Shown: positions 28,177 through 37,238 of the stretch, piece after piece | Layout of the letters: each line of letters begins with the position of its first letter | Numbering within the stretch: position 1 is the first letter of the stretch | Assembly: GCA_030428615.1 (NCBI GenBank) | Contig: JAUIDN010000002.1 | Span: 248,001 to 312,000, forward strand | DNA: 64,000 nucleotides | Reading direction: 5' to 3' | Source of the DNA: Alphaproteobacteria bacterium | GTDB lineage: Bacteria; Pseudomonadota; Alphaproteobacteria; Sphingomonadales; Emcibacteraceae | The notes under the pieces: model-generated | Told to the model about the DNA's origin: nothing | Database searches by the model: none | Seen by the model: the letters and a program-made list of their open reading frames with translations, nothing else | Translations under genes and position numbers: made by a program

Positions 28177-29343
28177 TCAGAATTCAGCTTTAAGCGCGTC
28201 CACCAGATCGGTTTTTTCCCATGAGAACCCACCATCGGCTTCCGGCTCCCTGCCGAAATGCCCGTATGCGGCGGTTCGTTCGTAAATGGGCCTGTTAAGG
28301 CCAAGATGTTCGCGAATTCCTCTTGGGCTGAGATCCATCACTTCCGCAAGTACTTTTTCCAGTTTTGCCGGATCAACATTGCCTGTTTGGTGAAAGTCGA
28401 CATAAAGTGACAATGGTTTTGAAACGCCGATTGCATAAGCAAGTTGAATGGTACAGCGATCCGCCAGACCCGCAGCGACAACATTTTTTGCCAGATATCT
28501 TGTTACATACGCGGCCGAACGATCCACTTTTGTCGGATCTTTTCCTGAGAAAGCACCACCGCCATGCTGAGCAGCGCCGCCATAAGTATCAACAATAATT
28601 TTTCGGCCCGTAAGACCCGCGTCGCCATCCGGTCCGCCGATTATGAATTGCCCTGTAGGATTTATATAAAGCTCTTCTTCCGGTGGCATCCATCCTTCAG
28701 GCAGATTTTTTTCGATGTGCTGTATGACAATTTCACGAATACGTTCCTGGCTGACATTCGCGCCATGCTGTGTTGACACAACAACAGATGTCGCCTGCAC
28801 CGGTTTTCCGTTTTCATATCTCAATGTTACCTGGCTTTTAGAATCCGGGCCAAGCTCGCTTGCTTCCCCGCTATGGCGGGCTTCCGCCATAGATTTAAGT
28901 ATACTGTGTGAATATTGCAGTGTGGCCGGCATCAATTGTTCAGTTTCATTCGTTGCATAACCGAACATAATACCCTGATCGCCCGCACCTTCATCTTTAT
29001 TTCCGGATGCATCAACCCCCATGGCAATGTCGGAAGATTGTTCATGGACATGGACTTCAACATCCATATGTTTCCAGTGAAACCCTTCCTGCTCATAGCC
29101 AATATTGCGCACAGCATCGCGTGCGGACTGTTCCATTACATCTTTGGTAATGCTTTCGGGACCCCGCACTTCACCCGCTAGAACCACCCTATTTGTAGTG
29201 GTCAGTGTTTCCACAGCAACACGGGATTCAGGTTCAAGCTCCAAAAATTTGTCGACAATAGAATCTGAAATTCTGTCCGACACTTTATCGGGATGCCCTT
29301 CGGACACTGATTCACTTGTAAATAGGTAATTTTTTCTGCTCAA
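28177..29343 (-). CDS. metK: S-adenosylmethionine synthase
   Basis: Makes SAM from methionine and ATP. The 388 residues include [54 protein letters not shown] and the closing ATP-site segments [11 protein letters not shown]. The start is TTG at 29343 with AGGAG 7 nt upstream. A 9-bp perfect hairpin lies in its leader. No recognised SAM riboswitch consensus could be matched by eye upstream. Confidence 0.97.
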   Translation of the reverse strand: MSRKNYLFTSESVSEGHPDKVSDRISDSIVDKFLELEPESRVAVETLTTTNRVVLAGEVRGPESITKDVMEQSARDAVRNIGYEQEGFHWKHMDVEVHVHEQSSDIAMGVDASGNKDEGAGDQGIMFGYATNETEQLMPATLQYSHSILKSMAEARHSGEASELGPDSKSQVTLRYENGKPVQATSVVVSTQHGANVSQERIREIVIQHIEKNLPEGWMPPEEELYINPTGQFIIGGPDGDAGLTGRKIIVDTYGGAAQHGGGAFSGKDPTKVDRSAAYVTRYLAKNVVAAGLADRCTIQLAYAIGVSKPLSLYVDFHQTGNVDPAKLEKVLAEVMDLSPRGIREHLGLNRPIYERTAAYGHFGREPEADGGFSWEKTDLVDALKAEF

Positions 29344-29381
29344 TTTTCTGCTCCTGCATAGAGGTCTTTATCTCAACACAT

Positions 29382-29403
29382 TATATAAAGATTTCTTTAT
29401 ATA
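29382..29403 (-). promoter_or_regulatory. Perfect hairpin in the metK leader
   Basis: TATATAAAG and CTTTATATA form a 9-bp perfect stem with a 4-nt loop, 39-60 nt before the metK TTG start. It is AT-only apart from one G-C pair, so its stability is low. It could be an operator rather than an RNA structure. Confidence 0.4.
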
Positions 29404-29467
29404 TAATTAACGAACAGTCATATCCTGCGAAAAAGTTAAAATCAACTCTTAATTTTACATTATTGGC

Positions 29468-30115
29468 CTAATTTTTCTGTGTTGATCTGATAAAATGTGA
29501 AATAGATTTCAGTGCCTGTTTAAGATGACCTTGATGCGTTAGCCCGGATTTTTTTCTTGGCGCCAGATCATGATTGCCGTCCGCAAGCCAATTTATCGTA
29601 ATGTTTGATGACAGTGAAAACCGTCCAACAATTTCCCTTGTGCCCATGGGATCTCTTTCTCCCTGTAAAATAAGCGTTGGTGTCCTGATTTCACGAAGAT
29701 GTTCGATCCGCGGGTTGTCCATCTTGCCGGGAGCATAAAATGGATATCCAAGACAAATTAGTCCATCAACCGCCATTTCATCCGCAATCATCGAAGCCAT
29801 TCTTCCTCCCATGGATTTACCACCGATAAAAAGGCGACTTTTACTTCCTTTTCTATTGTCATTGATGATTTGACGCCATGACGTCAGTAATATTTTCTGG
29901 CCATTTGGCGGACGTTTTCCATGACCTTCACGCCTCAGGGCCATATAGGGAAATTCAAACCGGATAACCCGTATGCCGGATGAAGCCAACTTTTCAGCGA
30001 AAAAATTCATGAAGTCCGTGTCCATAGGCGCGCCCGCACCATGGGCCAATATAACCGTCACCGCCGCATCAGTAGGACCGTTACATAGGGTTGGACGCTT
30101 TATAGTCTCAGACAA
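29468..30115 (-). CDS. KANL3/Tex30-like alpha/beta hydrolase
   Basis: Cytosolic alpha/beta hydrolase of 215 residues. It shows VILAHGAGAPMDTDFM near residue 22, the nucleophile elbow GGKSMGGRMAS near 97-107, GYPFYAPGK, and a C-terminal DGNHDLAP with the presumed catalytic His. The family (KANL3/Tex30 hydrolases, often called dienelactone-hydrolase-like in bacteria) has no fixed substrate. Its start overlaps the Rieske-protein stop by 8 bp, so translation is probably coupled. Confidence 0.85.
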   Translation of the reverse strand: MSETIKRPTLCNGPTDAAVTVILAHGAGAPMDTDFMNFFAEKLASSGIRVIRFEFPYMALRREGHGKRPPNGQKILLTSWRQIINDNRKGSKSRLFIGGKSMGGRMASMIADEMAVDGLICLGYPFYAPGKMDNPRIEHLREIRTPTLILQGERDPMGTREIVGRFSLSSNITINWLADGNHDLAPRKKSGLTHQGHLKQALKSISHFIRSTQKN

Positions 30116-30482
30116 CTAATATTTTTCCGTTTTTAATTTCAATTTCAACCGCTCTCAGCTTTGCGCCATTACAGGGGCCCGCTACACACAGGCCGTCCGA
30201 TAATTGAAATAAAGCTCCATGTGTATGACACATAAAATAACTACCGGTTTTTTCAAGAAACTGGCCTTCTTCCATATTCAGCGGGGTCCCTGCGTGGGGG
30301 CAGACATTGACATAGGCATATATGTTATCTTCTTTCCGCTGAATAAATATATCGTGGATATCGCTACCGGAACGATAGGAAAACTCCTTTGCTTCCCCGT
30401 CTTTTATATCATCGACAAGACAAAGAATATCGCCCGCTTTTAGCGCGACCCCAATTTCGCTCAGTCTTAATATATTAGTCAC
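30108..30482 (-). CDS. Rieske-type [2Fe-2S] protein
   Basis: Small soluble Rieske ferredoxin-like protein of 124 residues. The two ligand pairs are CPH (Cys61, His63) and CHTH (Cys85, His88), with the LFQLSDGLCVAGPC loop following. There is no membrane segment or Tat signal, so it resembles the ferredoxins/subunits of dioxygenase or nitrite-reductase small-subunit type. Its partner is not obvious nearby. It lies between yciI and the hydrolase in the tsaD-gpsA transcription unit. Confidence 0.88.
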   Translation of the reverse strand: MTNILRLSEIGVALKAGDILCLVDDIKDGEAKEFSYRSGSDIHDIFIQRKEDNIYAYVNVCPHAGTPLNMEEGQFLEKTGSYFMCHTHGALFQLSDGLCVAGPCNGAKLRAVEIEIKNGKILVV

Positions 30483-30488
30483 TTGATA

Positions 30489-30788
30489 TTAGTCGCTTGC
30501 TGGTAGCCACGGACCGATCGCGCCCATCCAGCGGCGGACGGTTACCTTGTCAAATAATCCTGCTTTGTTATAGGGATCATTTTTTGCGAAGTCCTCTGCT
30601 TCTTCCCGGCTGTCAACTTCAACGATGATCATGCTGCCTTTGGGCTTCGGGTCATCTCCTTCCGTAAGCAGTGGCCCGGCGAGGACCGTTATTCCCTTTT
30701 CTGCAGCATACGCGAGATGATCGGGCCTTACGCTCATTCTGAGATCCAGGCTGTTTTCCTTGTCAAACGCTGTAATTATGTAATGCAT
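30489..30788 (-). CDS. YciI-family (YCII-related) small protein
   Basis: Ferredoxin-like fold protein of 99 residues from the ATG at 30788, which has an AAAGGAA ribosome site; the frame extending to 30818 would overlap gpsA. Typical segments are HYIITAFDKENSL, RPDHLAYAAEKGITVLAGPLL and EDFAKNDPYNKAGLF, with the conserved His/Asp pair of the family. YciI proteins are commonly next to gpsA and tsaD in Alphaproteobacteria; no biochemical role is firmly known. Confidence 0.88.
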   Translation of the reverse strand: MHYIITAFDKENSLDLRMSVRPDHLAYAAEKGITVLAGPLLTEGDDPKPKGSMIIVEVDSREEAEDFAKNDPYNKAGLFDKVTVRRWMGAIGPWLPASD

Positions 30789-30801
30789 TTTTATTCCTTT
30801 T

Positions 30802-31815
30802 CTATATTTCTGAAACAAATGGTCTGTTGAGCAGATCGGTTATGACAGTATCTACATCCTTACCTTCATGAAGAATATCATTCACTGCCATAACAATCGG
30901 CAGATCAATTTTCTCTTCGCGGCAAATTTTGGCCAACACTGCGCTTGTATAATAACCTTCCGCAACCGTTTTGCGGCCATGCATCAGTTCCTCAACCGAT
31001 TTTCCCTGACCAATGGCAATCCCAAGGGACATATTTCTGGATTGCGGCGAAGAACATGTCAAAATCAGATCTCCCAGCCCGCAAAGGCCCATCATGGTTG
31101 TACGTTCTGCGCCATAGATTTCACCGAAACGAACCATTTCCGAAAGACTTCTTGTAATAAGGGCCGCTCTGGCATTATCCCCCATATTTCTACCTGCTGT
31201 GATCCCGCAAGCGATGGCAAATACATTTTTAAGAGCCCCGCCAATTTCCGCGCCGATAACATCCCTGGATGCATAAGGTCTGAATGTCGGCTGTCCTATG
31301 GCATCCGAAAGCTTCTGGGTGACCCGTTGATATTTTGAGGCAATTGTCACTGCTGAAGGCCTGCCTTCGGCTACTTCCCGTGCGAAAGTCGGGCCGGAAA
31401 GCACAACGAGCGGAGATTTCGGCATAATTTCAGAGACAACTTCTGTCAATATCTTTCCCGACGACTGTTCCATTCCTTTTGCGCATAATACCAGCGCCGT
31501 TTTTTCCGAAATATGTTTCTTCATTTCAAGCAAGACGGATCTGACAAACTGGGCCGGAACAACCATAAAAATATAGTCCTTGTCCGCCATATCAGACAAA
31601 TCCGATGTTGCCTTAAGATTTTCGGGTAATTTTATACCCGGCAGGAAACTTTCATTCTCATGTCGTTCGTTGATTGAATTTACAACTTCTTCTTCACGCG
31701 CCCAAAGAATGACATCATTTCCGGCTTTTATTGAAAGTTGTGCCAATGCCGTACCCCAGGCGCCTGCGCCAACAACCCCTATTTTTGGAGCTTCTGTTTT
31801 ATCCTCTTCTGACAT
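30802..31815 (-). CDS. gpsA: Glycerol-3-phosphate dehydrogenase [NAD(P)+]
   Basis: Supplies sn-glycerol-3-phosphate for phospholipid synthesis. The N-terminal Rossmann motif IGVVGAGAWGTALAQL, LCAKGMEQSSGK, LSGPTFAREVAEG, GGALKNVFAIACGI (catalytic Lys) and GLGDLILTCSS are all present. The frame opens at 31827, but the ATG at 31815 has a better ribosome site (GGAAG 5 nt upstream), giving 337 residues. It lies 36 bp downstream of tsaD on the same strand. Confidence 0.95.
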   Translation of the reverse strand: MSEEDKTEAPKIGVVGAGAWGTALAQLSIKAGNDVILWAREEEVVNSINERHENESFLPGIKLPENLKATSDLSDMADKDYIFMVVPAQFVRSVLLEMKKHISEKTALVLCAKGMEQSSGKILTEVVSEIMPKSPLVVLSGPTFAREVAEGRPSAVTIASKYQRVTQKLSDAIGQPTFRPYASRDVIGAEIGGALKNVFAIACGITAGRNMGDNARAALITRSLSEMVRFGEIYGAERTTMMGLCGLGDLILTCSSPQSRNMSLGIAIGQGKSVEELMHGRKTVAEGYYTSAVLAKICREEKIDLPIVMAVNDILHEGKDVDTVITDLLNRPFVSEI

Positions 31816-31851
31816 ATTTTCTTCCATTTACTACCCGTCATTACATGGTTT

Positions 31852-32952
31852 TTAAGCCTTCGCACCAGCCCCAATCGCCGGGGTGGCATCAGGATCAAGC
31901 GGCCATCTTGCAACAGCCCCTGTATCCAATCCCGAAAATTGCTGCCCCTCAAACTTTTCAACACCGACCCACGCAATCATCGCGCCATTATCGGTGCAAA
32001 GGTTCATCGGCGGCGCTTTTAATTCAAATCCTCGTTTATCGCAAAGCCCTTCTAATTGTTCTTTTATAGAACTATTTGCAGCAACGCCACCCGCGATGAC
32101 CAACATTTTGTTTTTATTCTGGTAATTTTCAAGATAATAATCCATTGCGTTTTGAACCCTGTCCAGAATGGCATCTGTCAATGCCTTCTGGAAGCTCGCC
32201 GCAAGGTCGCAAATATCCTGTCTTTTAAGCTTACCGTCCTGCTCTGCCGACAACTGATCACGGGCACGAAGCACCGCCGTTTTTAATCCCGAAAATGAAA
32301 AATTACTGCCCGGTTTTCCTTTAAGTGGTCTTGGAAATTTAAAGCGGTTCGGATCACCTTGAGCAGCCGCCTTCTCAACGGCGGGGCCGCCGGGGTAACC
32401 AAGCCCCAGAATTTTGGCCGTTTTATCAAACGCTTCACCGGCGGCATCATCAATTGTTGTGCCAAGCCTTTCATAATCGCCAACCCCCTTTACAACCAGT
32501 AACTGGCAATGCCCGCCTGAAACAAGCAGGAGCAGATAGGGAAAAGAGATCTCTTCTGTCAGACGTATTGAAAGCGCATGGCCTTCGAGATGGTTTACAC
32601 TGATAAGCGGCAACCCACGGGCATATGCCATTGCTTTCGCGGTCATCAGCCCCACCATTACGCCGCCAATAAGCCCTGGGCCGGATGTAACGGCAATCGC
32701 AGAAATGTCGTCAAATCCGATCTTCGCTTCACTGAGTGCCCTGCGCACCAAACGGTTCAGATGGTCGATATGTGACCGTGCCGCTATTTCGGGTACCACC
32801 CCGCCATAAGGCATATGTTCTTCAAGTTGCGTCAGGATAATATTTGAAAGTATTTTTTTGTCATTCGAAACAATCGCAACGGCGGTTTCATCACAGCTGC
32901 TTTCTATGCCCATTATTACTGTTGGATTATTTCGTTTCTGTGTCGTAATCAT
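31852..32952 (-). CDS. tsaD: tRNA threonylcarbamoyladenosine transferase TsaD
   Basis: ASKHA-fold protein that completes t6A37 on ANN-decoding tRNAs. The 366 residues show GIESSCDETAVAIV, the metal-binding VNHLEGHALS, LLLVSGGHCQLL, and GGVAANSSIKEQL with a C-terminal CTDNGAMIAWVG. Divergent from hemC with about 115 bp between starts, an arrangement widely conserved in Proteobacteria. Confidence 0.97.
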   Translation of the reverse strand: MITTQKRNNPTVIMGIESSCDETAVAIVSNDKKILSNIILTQLEEHMPYGGVVPEIAARSHIDHLNRLVRRALSEAKIGFDDISAIAVTSGPGLIGGVMVGLMTAKAMAYARGLPLISVNHLEGHALSIRLTEEISFPYLLLLVSGGHCQLLVVKGVGDYERLGTTIDDAAGEAFDKTAKILGLGYPGGPAVEKAAAQGDPNRFKFPRPLKGKPGSNFSFSGLKTAVLRARDQLSAEQDGKLKRQDICDLAASFQKALTDAILDRVQNAMDYYLENYQNKNKMLVIAGGVAANSSIKEQLEGLCDKRGFELKAPPMNLCTDNGAMIAWVGVEKFEGQQFSGLDTGAVARWPLDPDATPAIGAGAKA

Positions 32953-33068
32953 TAATTTTTTACTATCTTTGCTGGCCTCACCATGCGATTTCCATTAAAC
33001 CTTATAACATAAATCAAAATTAATAACACACGCTCTAACATTTGGACGCAAAAGGTGCAAGTTACAGT

Positions 33069-33983
33069 ATGGAAAGACAAAAATTTAATCTGATCATCGG
33101 CACCCGCGGCAGCAAACTTGCCCTTGCTCAGGCCTATGAAGTTAAAGGGCTGTTGATTGAACGCCATGCACATTTAAATGAAGACAATATAGCAATAAAT
33201 GTTATGTCAACACGTGGCGATCGGGTTCAGGACCGAAATCTCAGTGAGATTGGCGGCAAAGGTCTTTTTACCGAAGAAATTGAAGACGCGCTTCTTAAAG
33301 GCGCCATTGATATTGCCGTACATTCCCTTAAAGACATGCCGACAAAACTGCCTGAAGGGCTGGAACTTGCCTGCTATCTGGAGCGGGAGGATGTCCGAGA
33401 TGCGTTTCTATCAAGCGCGGCGTCCTCAATAAATGACCTGCCGCAAGGAGCAACCGTTGGCACGTCTTCGCTACGTCGAAAGGCGCAGGCCCTGGCCATA
33501 CGCCCGGATCTCAAAATCATTAATTTTCGCGGCAATGTCCAGACACGATTAAGAAAACTGGATGAAAGGGTCGCTGACGCAACCTTTCTGGCAATGGCGG
33601 GGCTTAATCGCCTGCAAATAGAGGACCCGCGTGTTTTTCCGATTGACACCCGCGATCTGCTTCCTGCGGTAGCGCAGGGCGCCATAACGATTGAGGTCGC
33701 CCGTAACAATGAAACGATGAAGACCCTGCTTGCGCCGCTCAATCACCGCGAGACAGAATTAACCGTGCGTGCTGAACGCGCCATGCTGCATGAGCTTGAC
33801 GGTTCCTGCCGTACACCAATAGCCGGGCTTGCAAGCTTAAAGGACGGCATTCTGACACTGCGGGGACGGGTGCTGGATGAAGATGGAACAAATGACCGCT
33901 CTGACAGTATAAGCGGAGACGAAAACAATCCTGAAAAAATCGGCCATGAACTGGGACAGCGACTAAAATGCGCTTCCTGCTGA
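33069..33983 (+). CDS. hemC: Hydroxymethylbilane synthase (porphobilinogen deaminase)
   Basis: Polymerises four porphobilinogens into hydroxymethylbilane. The sequence has IGTRGSKLALAQAYEVK, DIAVHSLKDMPTKLPEGL, GTSSLRRKAQAL, FRGNVQTRLRKLD and the dipyrromethane-cofactor cysteine in LDGSCRTPIAG. The frame can start at a TTG at 33042, but the ATG at 33069 (MERQKFNLIIGTRG) is preferred and gives 304 residues. Overlaps hemD by 16 bp. Confidence 0.96.
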   Translation: MERQKFNLIIGTRGSKLALAQAYEVKGLLIERHAHLNEDNIAINVMSTRGDRVQDRNLSEIGGKGLFTEEIEDALLKGAIDIAVHSLKDMPTKLPEGLELACYLEREDVRDAFLSSAASSINDLPQGATVGTSSLRRKAQALAIRPDLKIINFRGNVQTRLRKLDERVADATFLAMAGLNRLQIEDPRVFPIDTRDLLPAVAQGAITIEVARNNETMKTLLAPLNHRETELTVRAERAMLHELDGSCRTPIAGLASLKDGILTLRGRVLDEDGTNDRSDSISGDENNPEKIGHELGQRLKCASC

Positions 33984-34678
33984 CCCGACCGTTAATCGAT
34001 AGCGAAAGTACCGCGGGACAACTTCGCCATCAAGATCATATCGTTCATATACACCCTTTGATGTTCATTGCGTCGCAAGAGACGAAGCCTATTGACTTTA
34101 GCGGATATCAGGCCCTCATCTTCACCAGTCCGAATGCCATCCGCGCCTATGATTATCCAAGAACGGCAAAAACCATCATGGTATTTGCGGTTGGTGATAA
34201 AACGGCAAAAACCGCACAAGATGCTGGATTTAAAGACATTATCAGCGCCGCCGGAAACGTGGAAAAGTTGTCTGAAACAATTAAATCGACAATTGATCCC
34301 AAAGACGGCCGATTGCTATATTTATCCGGGTCTGACGTCGCAGGATCAATTGACGAAGATCTAGGCCGCGCGCAATTTCATGTTGATGTCAGGATAATTT
34401 ATAAAGCAAAAGCCGCCGAAAACGCTGATCAGGAAATGTTGTTGCTGTTAAAACAGGGACAGATTGATTATATCCCCTTTTATTCACCGAGAAGCGCGCT
34501 TATATTTAAAGAGTTGATAAAAAAGGCCGGTATGGAGGAAACATTAGAGGGCGTTACCGCACTTTGCATGAGCCCGGCGACAGAAGCCGTCGTGACCCCG
34601 TTAAGATGGAAAAGGATTCTAACGGCAAAATCACCAAACCAATCGGCCCTTTTTAAATTGATCGATATTGATCTTTAA
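33968..34678 (+). CDS. hemD: Uroporphyrinogen-III synthase
   Basis: Cyclises hydroxymethylbilane. As usual for HemD the sequence is divergent, but the 236 residues show MRFLLTRPLIDSE, ALIFTSPNAIRA, VFAVGDKTAK, IPFYSPRSALIFKEL and the Cys/Ser-Pro-Ala segment ALCMSPATEAV. The bi-lobed fold and the overlap with hemC make the assignment secure. mic60 starts 11 bp later. Confidence 0.9.
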   Translation: MRFLLTRPLIDSESTAGQLRHQDHIVHIHPLMFIASQETKPIDFSGYQALIFTSPNAIRAYDYPRTAKTIMVFAVGDKTAKTAQDAGFKDIISAAGNVEKLSETIKSTIDPKDGRLLYLSGSDVAGSIDEDLGRAQFHVDVRIIYKAKAAENADQEMLLLLKQGQIDYIPFYSPRSALIFKELIKKAGMEETLEGVTALCMSPATEAVVTPLRWKRILTAKSPNQSALFKLIDIDL

Positions 34679-34689
34679 GGAACGTCAAA

Positions 34690-35958
34690 ATGACAGAAAA
34701 TGATAACCCGATAAAAGATGAAGCATCAAAGACCGACGCTTCCCCCAAAAAGCCATCGGAAGCCGCCAATAAAAACACGGCGAAATCTGAGCTTAAAAAG
34801 AAACCCGCTCCCTCAAACTGGTCGAAGCGCGTTCTAATTGTCTTTGTTATCTTTTTCGTTGGAGCAGCCGCCGCTATTTATTTTATGCCTGTTCTCAAGG
34901 AACGGCTTCCCTTCGTGGCAAACTGGATTGGTGAAAATGACCCGTCGGGGCTTGCCGCAGTAAACGCGGAAATGAATAATCAGCAATTGGAAATTGATGC
35001 CCTCTCGCAGAAACTAACCGCATTGGAATTCAGTCTGGGACAACTTTCTTCGGCCGGCCCAACCACACTTGGTGCTGACATCGAAGAACGCCTGAAACTG
35101 CTGGAAGAACGTATGGACGCAATCCCGACGGAAACCCGTGAAATTGCCAGTAGCAGCCCCCAGGATACATCGCAATCTGGCCGAATTGACATGCTTTTAA
35201 GTCGGATGAGCCAACTTGAAGCTTCATTCATTCCGTTGAGCAAAAATATGATTGATGCCGCGCAGGCGGAAAAGGAACGCCAGGCGCTTCAAAACGAAAA
35301 CGCGTCCTTTTCGGATAAACTGTCCAATATTGAAAGTCGTCTTGAAAGTGTTGAAAAAATAGCCGCGAAGGATAATAGCGGTATCCTGGTCAATTTGAAG
35401 GTCGGCGAATTAAAGCGGAAATTGCTTTCGGGCCAGCCCTATCAGGCCGAGCTTGGGGCACTGCGCAATCTTGTTTCCAAAACGTCCCTCACGGAAAATT
35501 TGAAAATAACCGAAGCCCTGGATTATCTTTCGCAGAGTTCAGCGATGGGCATTCCAACGCCTGATCAGTTATCCAGACAGTTTGATCAACTGCTTCCTAC
35601 CCTTCTTGGTGCTGAGGGTATCGATGAAAATGCGTCCTGGTGGCAAAATACGTTAAACAGTATCAAAAACATGATTACCGTTCGCAGAACGGATCAATTT
35701 TCACCCGCCGACGAAGGGTTAGACAGCCTGATTGCCCGCATAGAACGCTGGCTGTCGAGCCGGGATTTAAGGCCGATTATTGATTTAATGGAAACCTTGC
35801 CTGCCGAGATGCAACAGCTACTTGCCGATTGGAGAAGCGCACTTGAAAGGTGGCTGCAAAGCGAGGATGCAATTTATGACCTGGAAACGGAGGTGGCGGA
35901 AAGCTATCTGGTAGACGCTCCCGCCACGCCAGAGGTTCCGGCTGAGGCGCAATTATGA
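34690..35958 (+). CDS. Alphaproteobacterial Mic60/mitofilin-like inner-membrane protein
   Basis: The 422 residues have a cytoplasmic Lys/Ser-rich head (1-48), one membrane helix (VLIVFVIFFVGAAAAIYFM, about 50-69), a coiled-coil region (about 95-240, NQQLEIDALSQKLTALE and later SNIESRLESVEKI) and a C-terminal mitofilin-like helical domain (QPYQAELGALRNLV, ending near LLADWRSALERWLQSED). Mitofilin homologues in Alphaproteobacteria are usually encoded exactly here, between hemD and hemY. They are thought to shape intracytoplasmic membrane, as Mic60 shapes cristae; a role in heme synthesis is not implied by the sequence itself. It overlaps hemY by ATGA. Confidence 0.85.
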   Translation: MTENDNPIKDEASKTDASPKKPSEAANKNTAKSELKKKPAPSNWSKRVLIVFVIFFVGAAAAIYFMPVLKERLPFVANWIGENDPSGLAAVNAEMNNQQLEIDALSQKLTALEFSLGQLSSAGPTTLGADIEERLKLLEERMDAIPTETREIASSSPQDTSQSGRIDMLLSRMSQLEASFIPLSKNMIDAAQAEKERQALQNENASFSDKLSNIESRLESVEKIAAKDNSGILVNLKVGELKRKLLSGQPYQAELGALRNLVSKTSLTENLKITEALDYLSQSSAMGIPTPDQLSRQFDQLLPTLLGAEGIDENASWWQNTLNSIKNMITVRRTDQFSPADEGLDSLIARIERWLSSRDLRPIIDLMETLPAEMQQLLADWRSALERWLQSEDAIYDLETEVAESYLVDAPATPEVPAEAQL

Positions 35959-37238
35959 TCAGGTTTACAATTTATATATTTGTCGCGCTGTTTATCGGCC
36001 TATGTGCCTATTGGGTCTCATCAAATCCGGGGCAGGTTCTTATTACATGGCAGGATTGGGAAGCCCGCTTTTCGCTTGCAACCATGATATTTCTTGCGCT
36101 GGTCTATTCGATGTTATTATGGGGCATCCTGCGACTGCTCAAATGGTTGAATATAGTCGATTTTTTCAACAGCCCCAAAAGACTTGCCGCAAAGAGGGCA
36201 AAAGCAGACAGGGAACTTGACTTGGCGTGGTCAGCATATGCGCTTGGTGACTATAAGGAAGCCATTAAGCTTGGATTGCGGGCCAAATCCCGGTTAGGGG
36301 ATGATCATAATATATTAAGGCTTCTTGCCCGTGCGAACAGTCAGCTTGGTGAAGTAAAAAATCCCTATCTCAATATGCTTGAGGCATCTTTGGAAAGTTC
36401 CGTCTGGGTGGAAAAACAGCGTCTTGATGGCCTGCTTGCGCAAAAAGACTGGGTAGCCGCAAAACCGCTCGTCAAGAAAATGCTTGTAACCCATCCAAAA
36501 AATGCATTTTTGCTCAGACTTGATTTTCTTCTATCCGCACGGACGAGCGACTGGCGCGCGGCGGATAAGTCGCTACAGGAAGCTGCAAAAACAAAGAATG
36601 CCTTCTCCCCGGCAGAGGTGAAACATTATAAAGCCGTGATCGATTACTGTCTGGCATTGGAAGAAAGAGCCGCAGGAAAAAGATCAGAAAGTCTGACGCT
36701 GTTAAAGTCGGCATTAAAGAATGACGCATATTTTGCACCGGCGGCGCTGTCTGCGGCGCGTTCTTATATTGAAAAAGATGATAAGAAGTCTGCGGAAAAG
36801 GCCATTGCATCCGTGTGGACACATGCACCAAATAACGAACTGGCCGAAACCCTGGAAGAACTTTATCCCCTGGAAAGCAGCAGTGAGGCATATAGACGAC
36901 TTAAAAAAATCGCCGGTCAGTCGCCTGACTTTCCGGAAAGTGCCCATTTGCTTGCCAAAGCCGCGATTAACGCCGGACATTGGCCCGAAGCCCACCGCGC
37001 ACTTGAAAACCTGGTCAACAATAAAAAAGCGACGAAAACAACATATCATCTTCTGGCTTTGCTGGAAGAAAAACAAAAAAAGGACCGGGCCGCCGCCGAC
37101 AAGCTACGGGAACGGGCGGAAAAGGCCACCCCGGACAGTCATTGGAGATGTTCTGCTTGCCAAAGCCCCGCAGACCATTATAAGCCGATCTGCCCGAAAT
37201 GCGGTGAGTTTGATCAGATAAAATGGACGGCCCAGTAA
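35955..37238 (+). CDS. hemY: HemY-family membrane TPR protein
   Basis: The 427 residues begin with two membrane helices (FTIYIFVALFIGLCAYWV near 3-20; MIFLALVYSMLLWGILRLL near 45-63), the HemY_N domain, followed by TPR-like helical repeats (ALGDYKEAIKLGLRAKSRLGDD and others) through residue 390. It ends with a four-cysteine zinc ribbon (CSACQ ... CPKCGEFD). Despite its name the molecular role in heme metabolism is not settled. The gene ends with no spacer against the convergent crp/fnr gene. Confidence 0.88.
   Translation: MIRFTIYIFVALFIGLCAYWVSSNPGQVLITWQDWEARFSLATMIFLALVYSMLLWGILRLLKWLNIVDFFNSPKRLAAKRAKADRELDLAWSAYALGDYKEAIKLGLRAKSRLGDDHNILRLLARANSQLGEVKNPYLNMLEASLESSVWVEKQRLDGLLAQKDWVAAKPLVKKMLVTHPKNAFLLRLDFLLSARTSDWRAADKSLQEAAKTKNAFSPAEVKHYKAVIDYCLALEERAAGKRSESLTLLKSALKNDAYFAPAALSAARSYIEKDDKKSAEKAIASVWTHAPNNELAETLEELYPLESSSEAYRRLKKIAGQSPDFPESAHLLAKAAINAGHWPEAHRALENLVNNKKATKTTYHLLALLEEKQKKDRAAADKLRERAEKATPDSHWRCSACQSPADHYKPICPKCGEFDQIKWTAQ

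Noticed and set aside
29344-29467. SAM riboswitch upstream of metK
   Set aside because: The leader was examined for SAM-II, SAM-V and SAM/SAH-like sequence blocks and no convincing match was seen; only a simple hairpin is supported.
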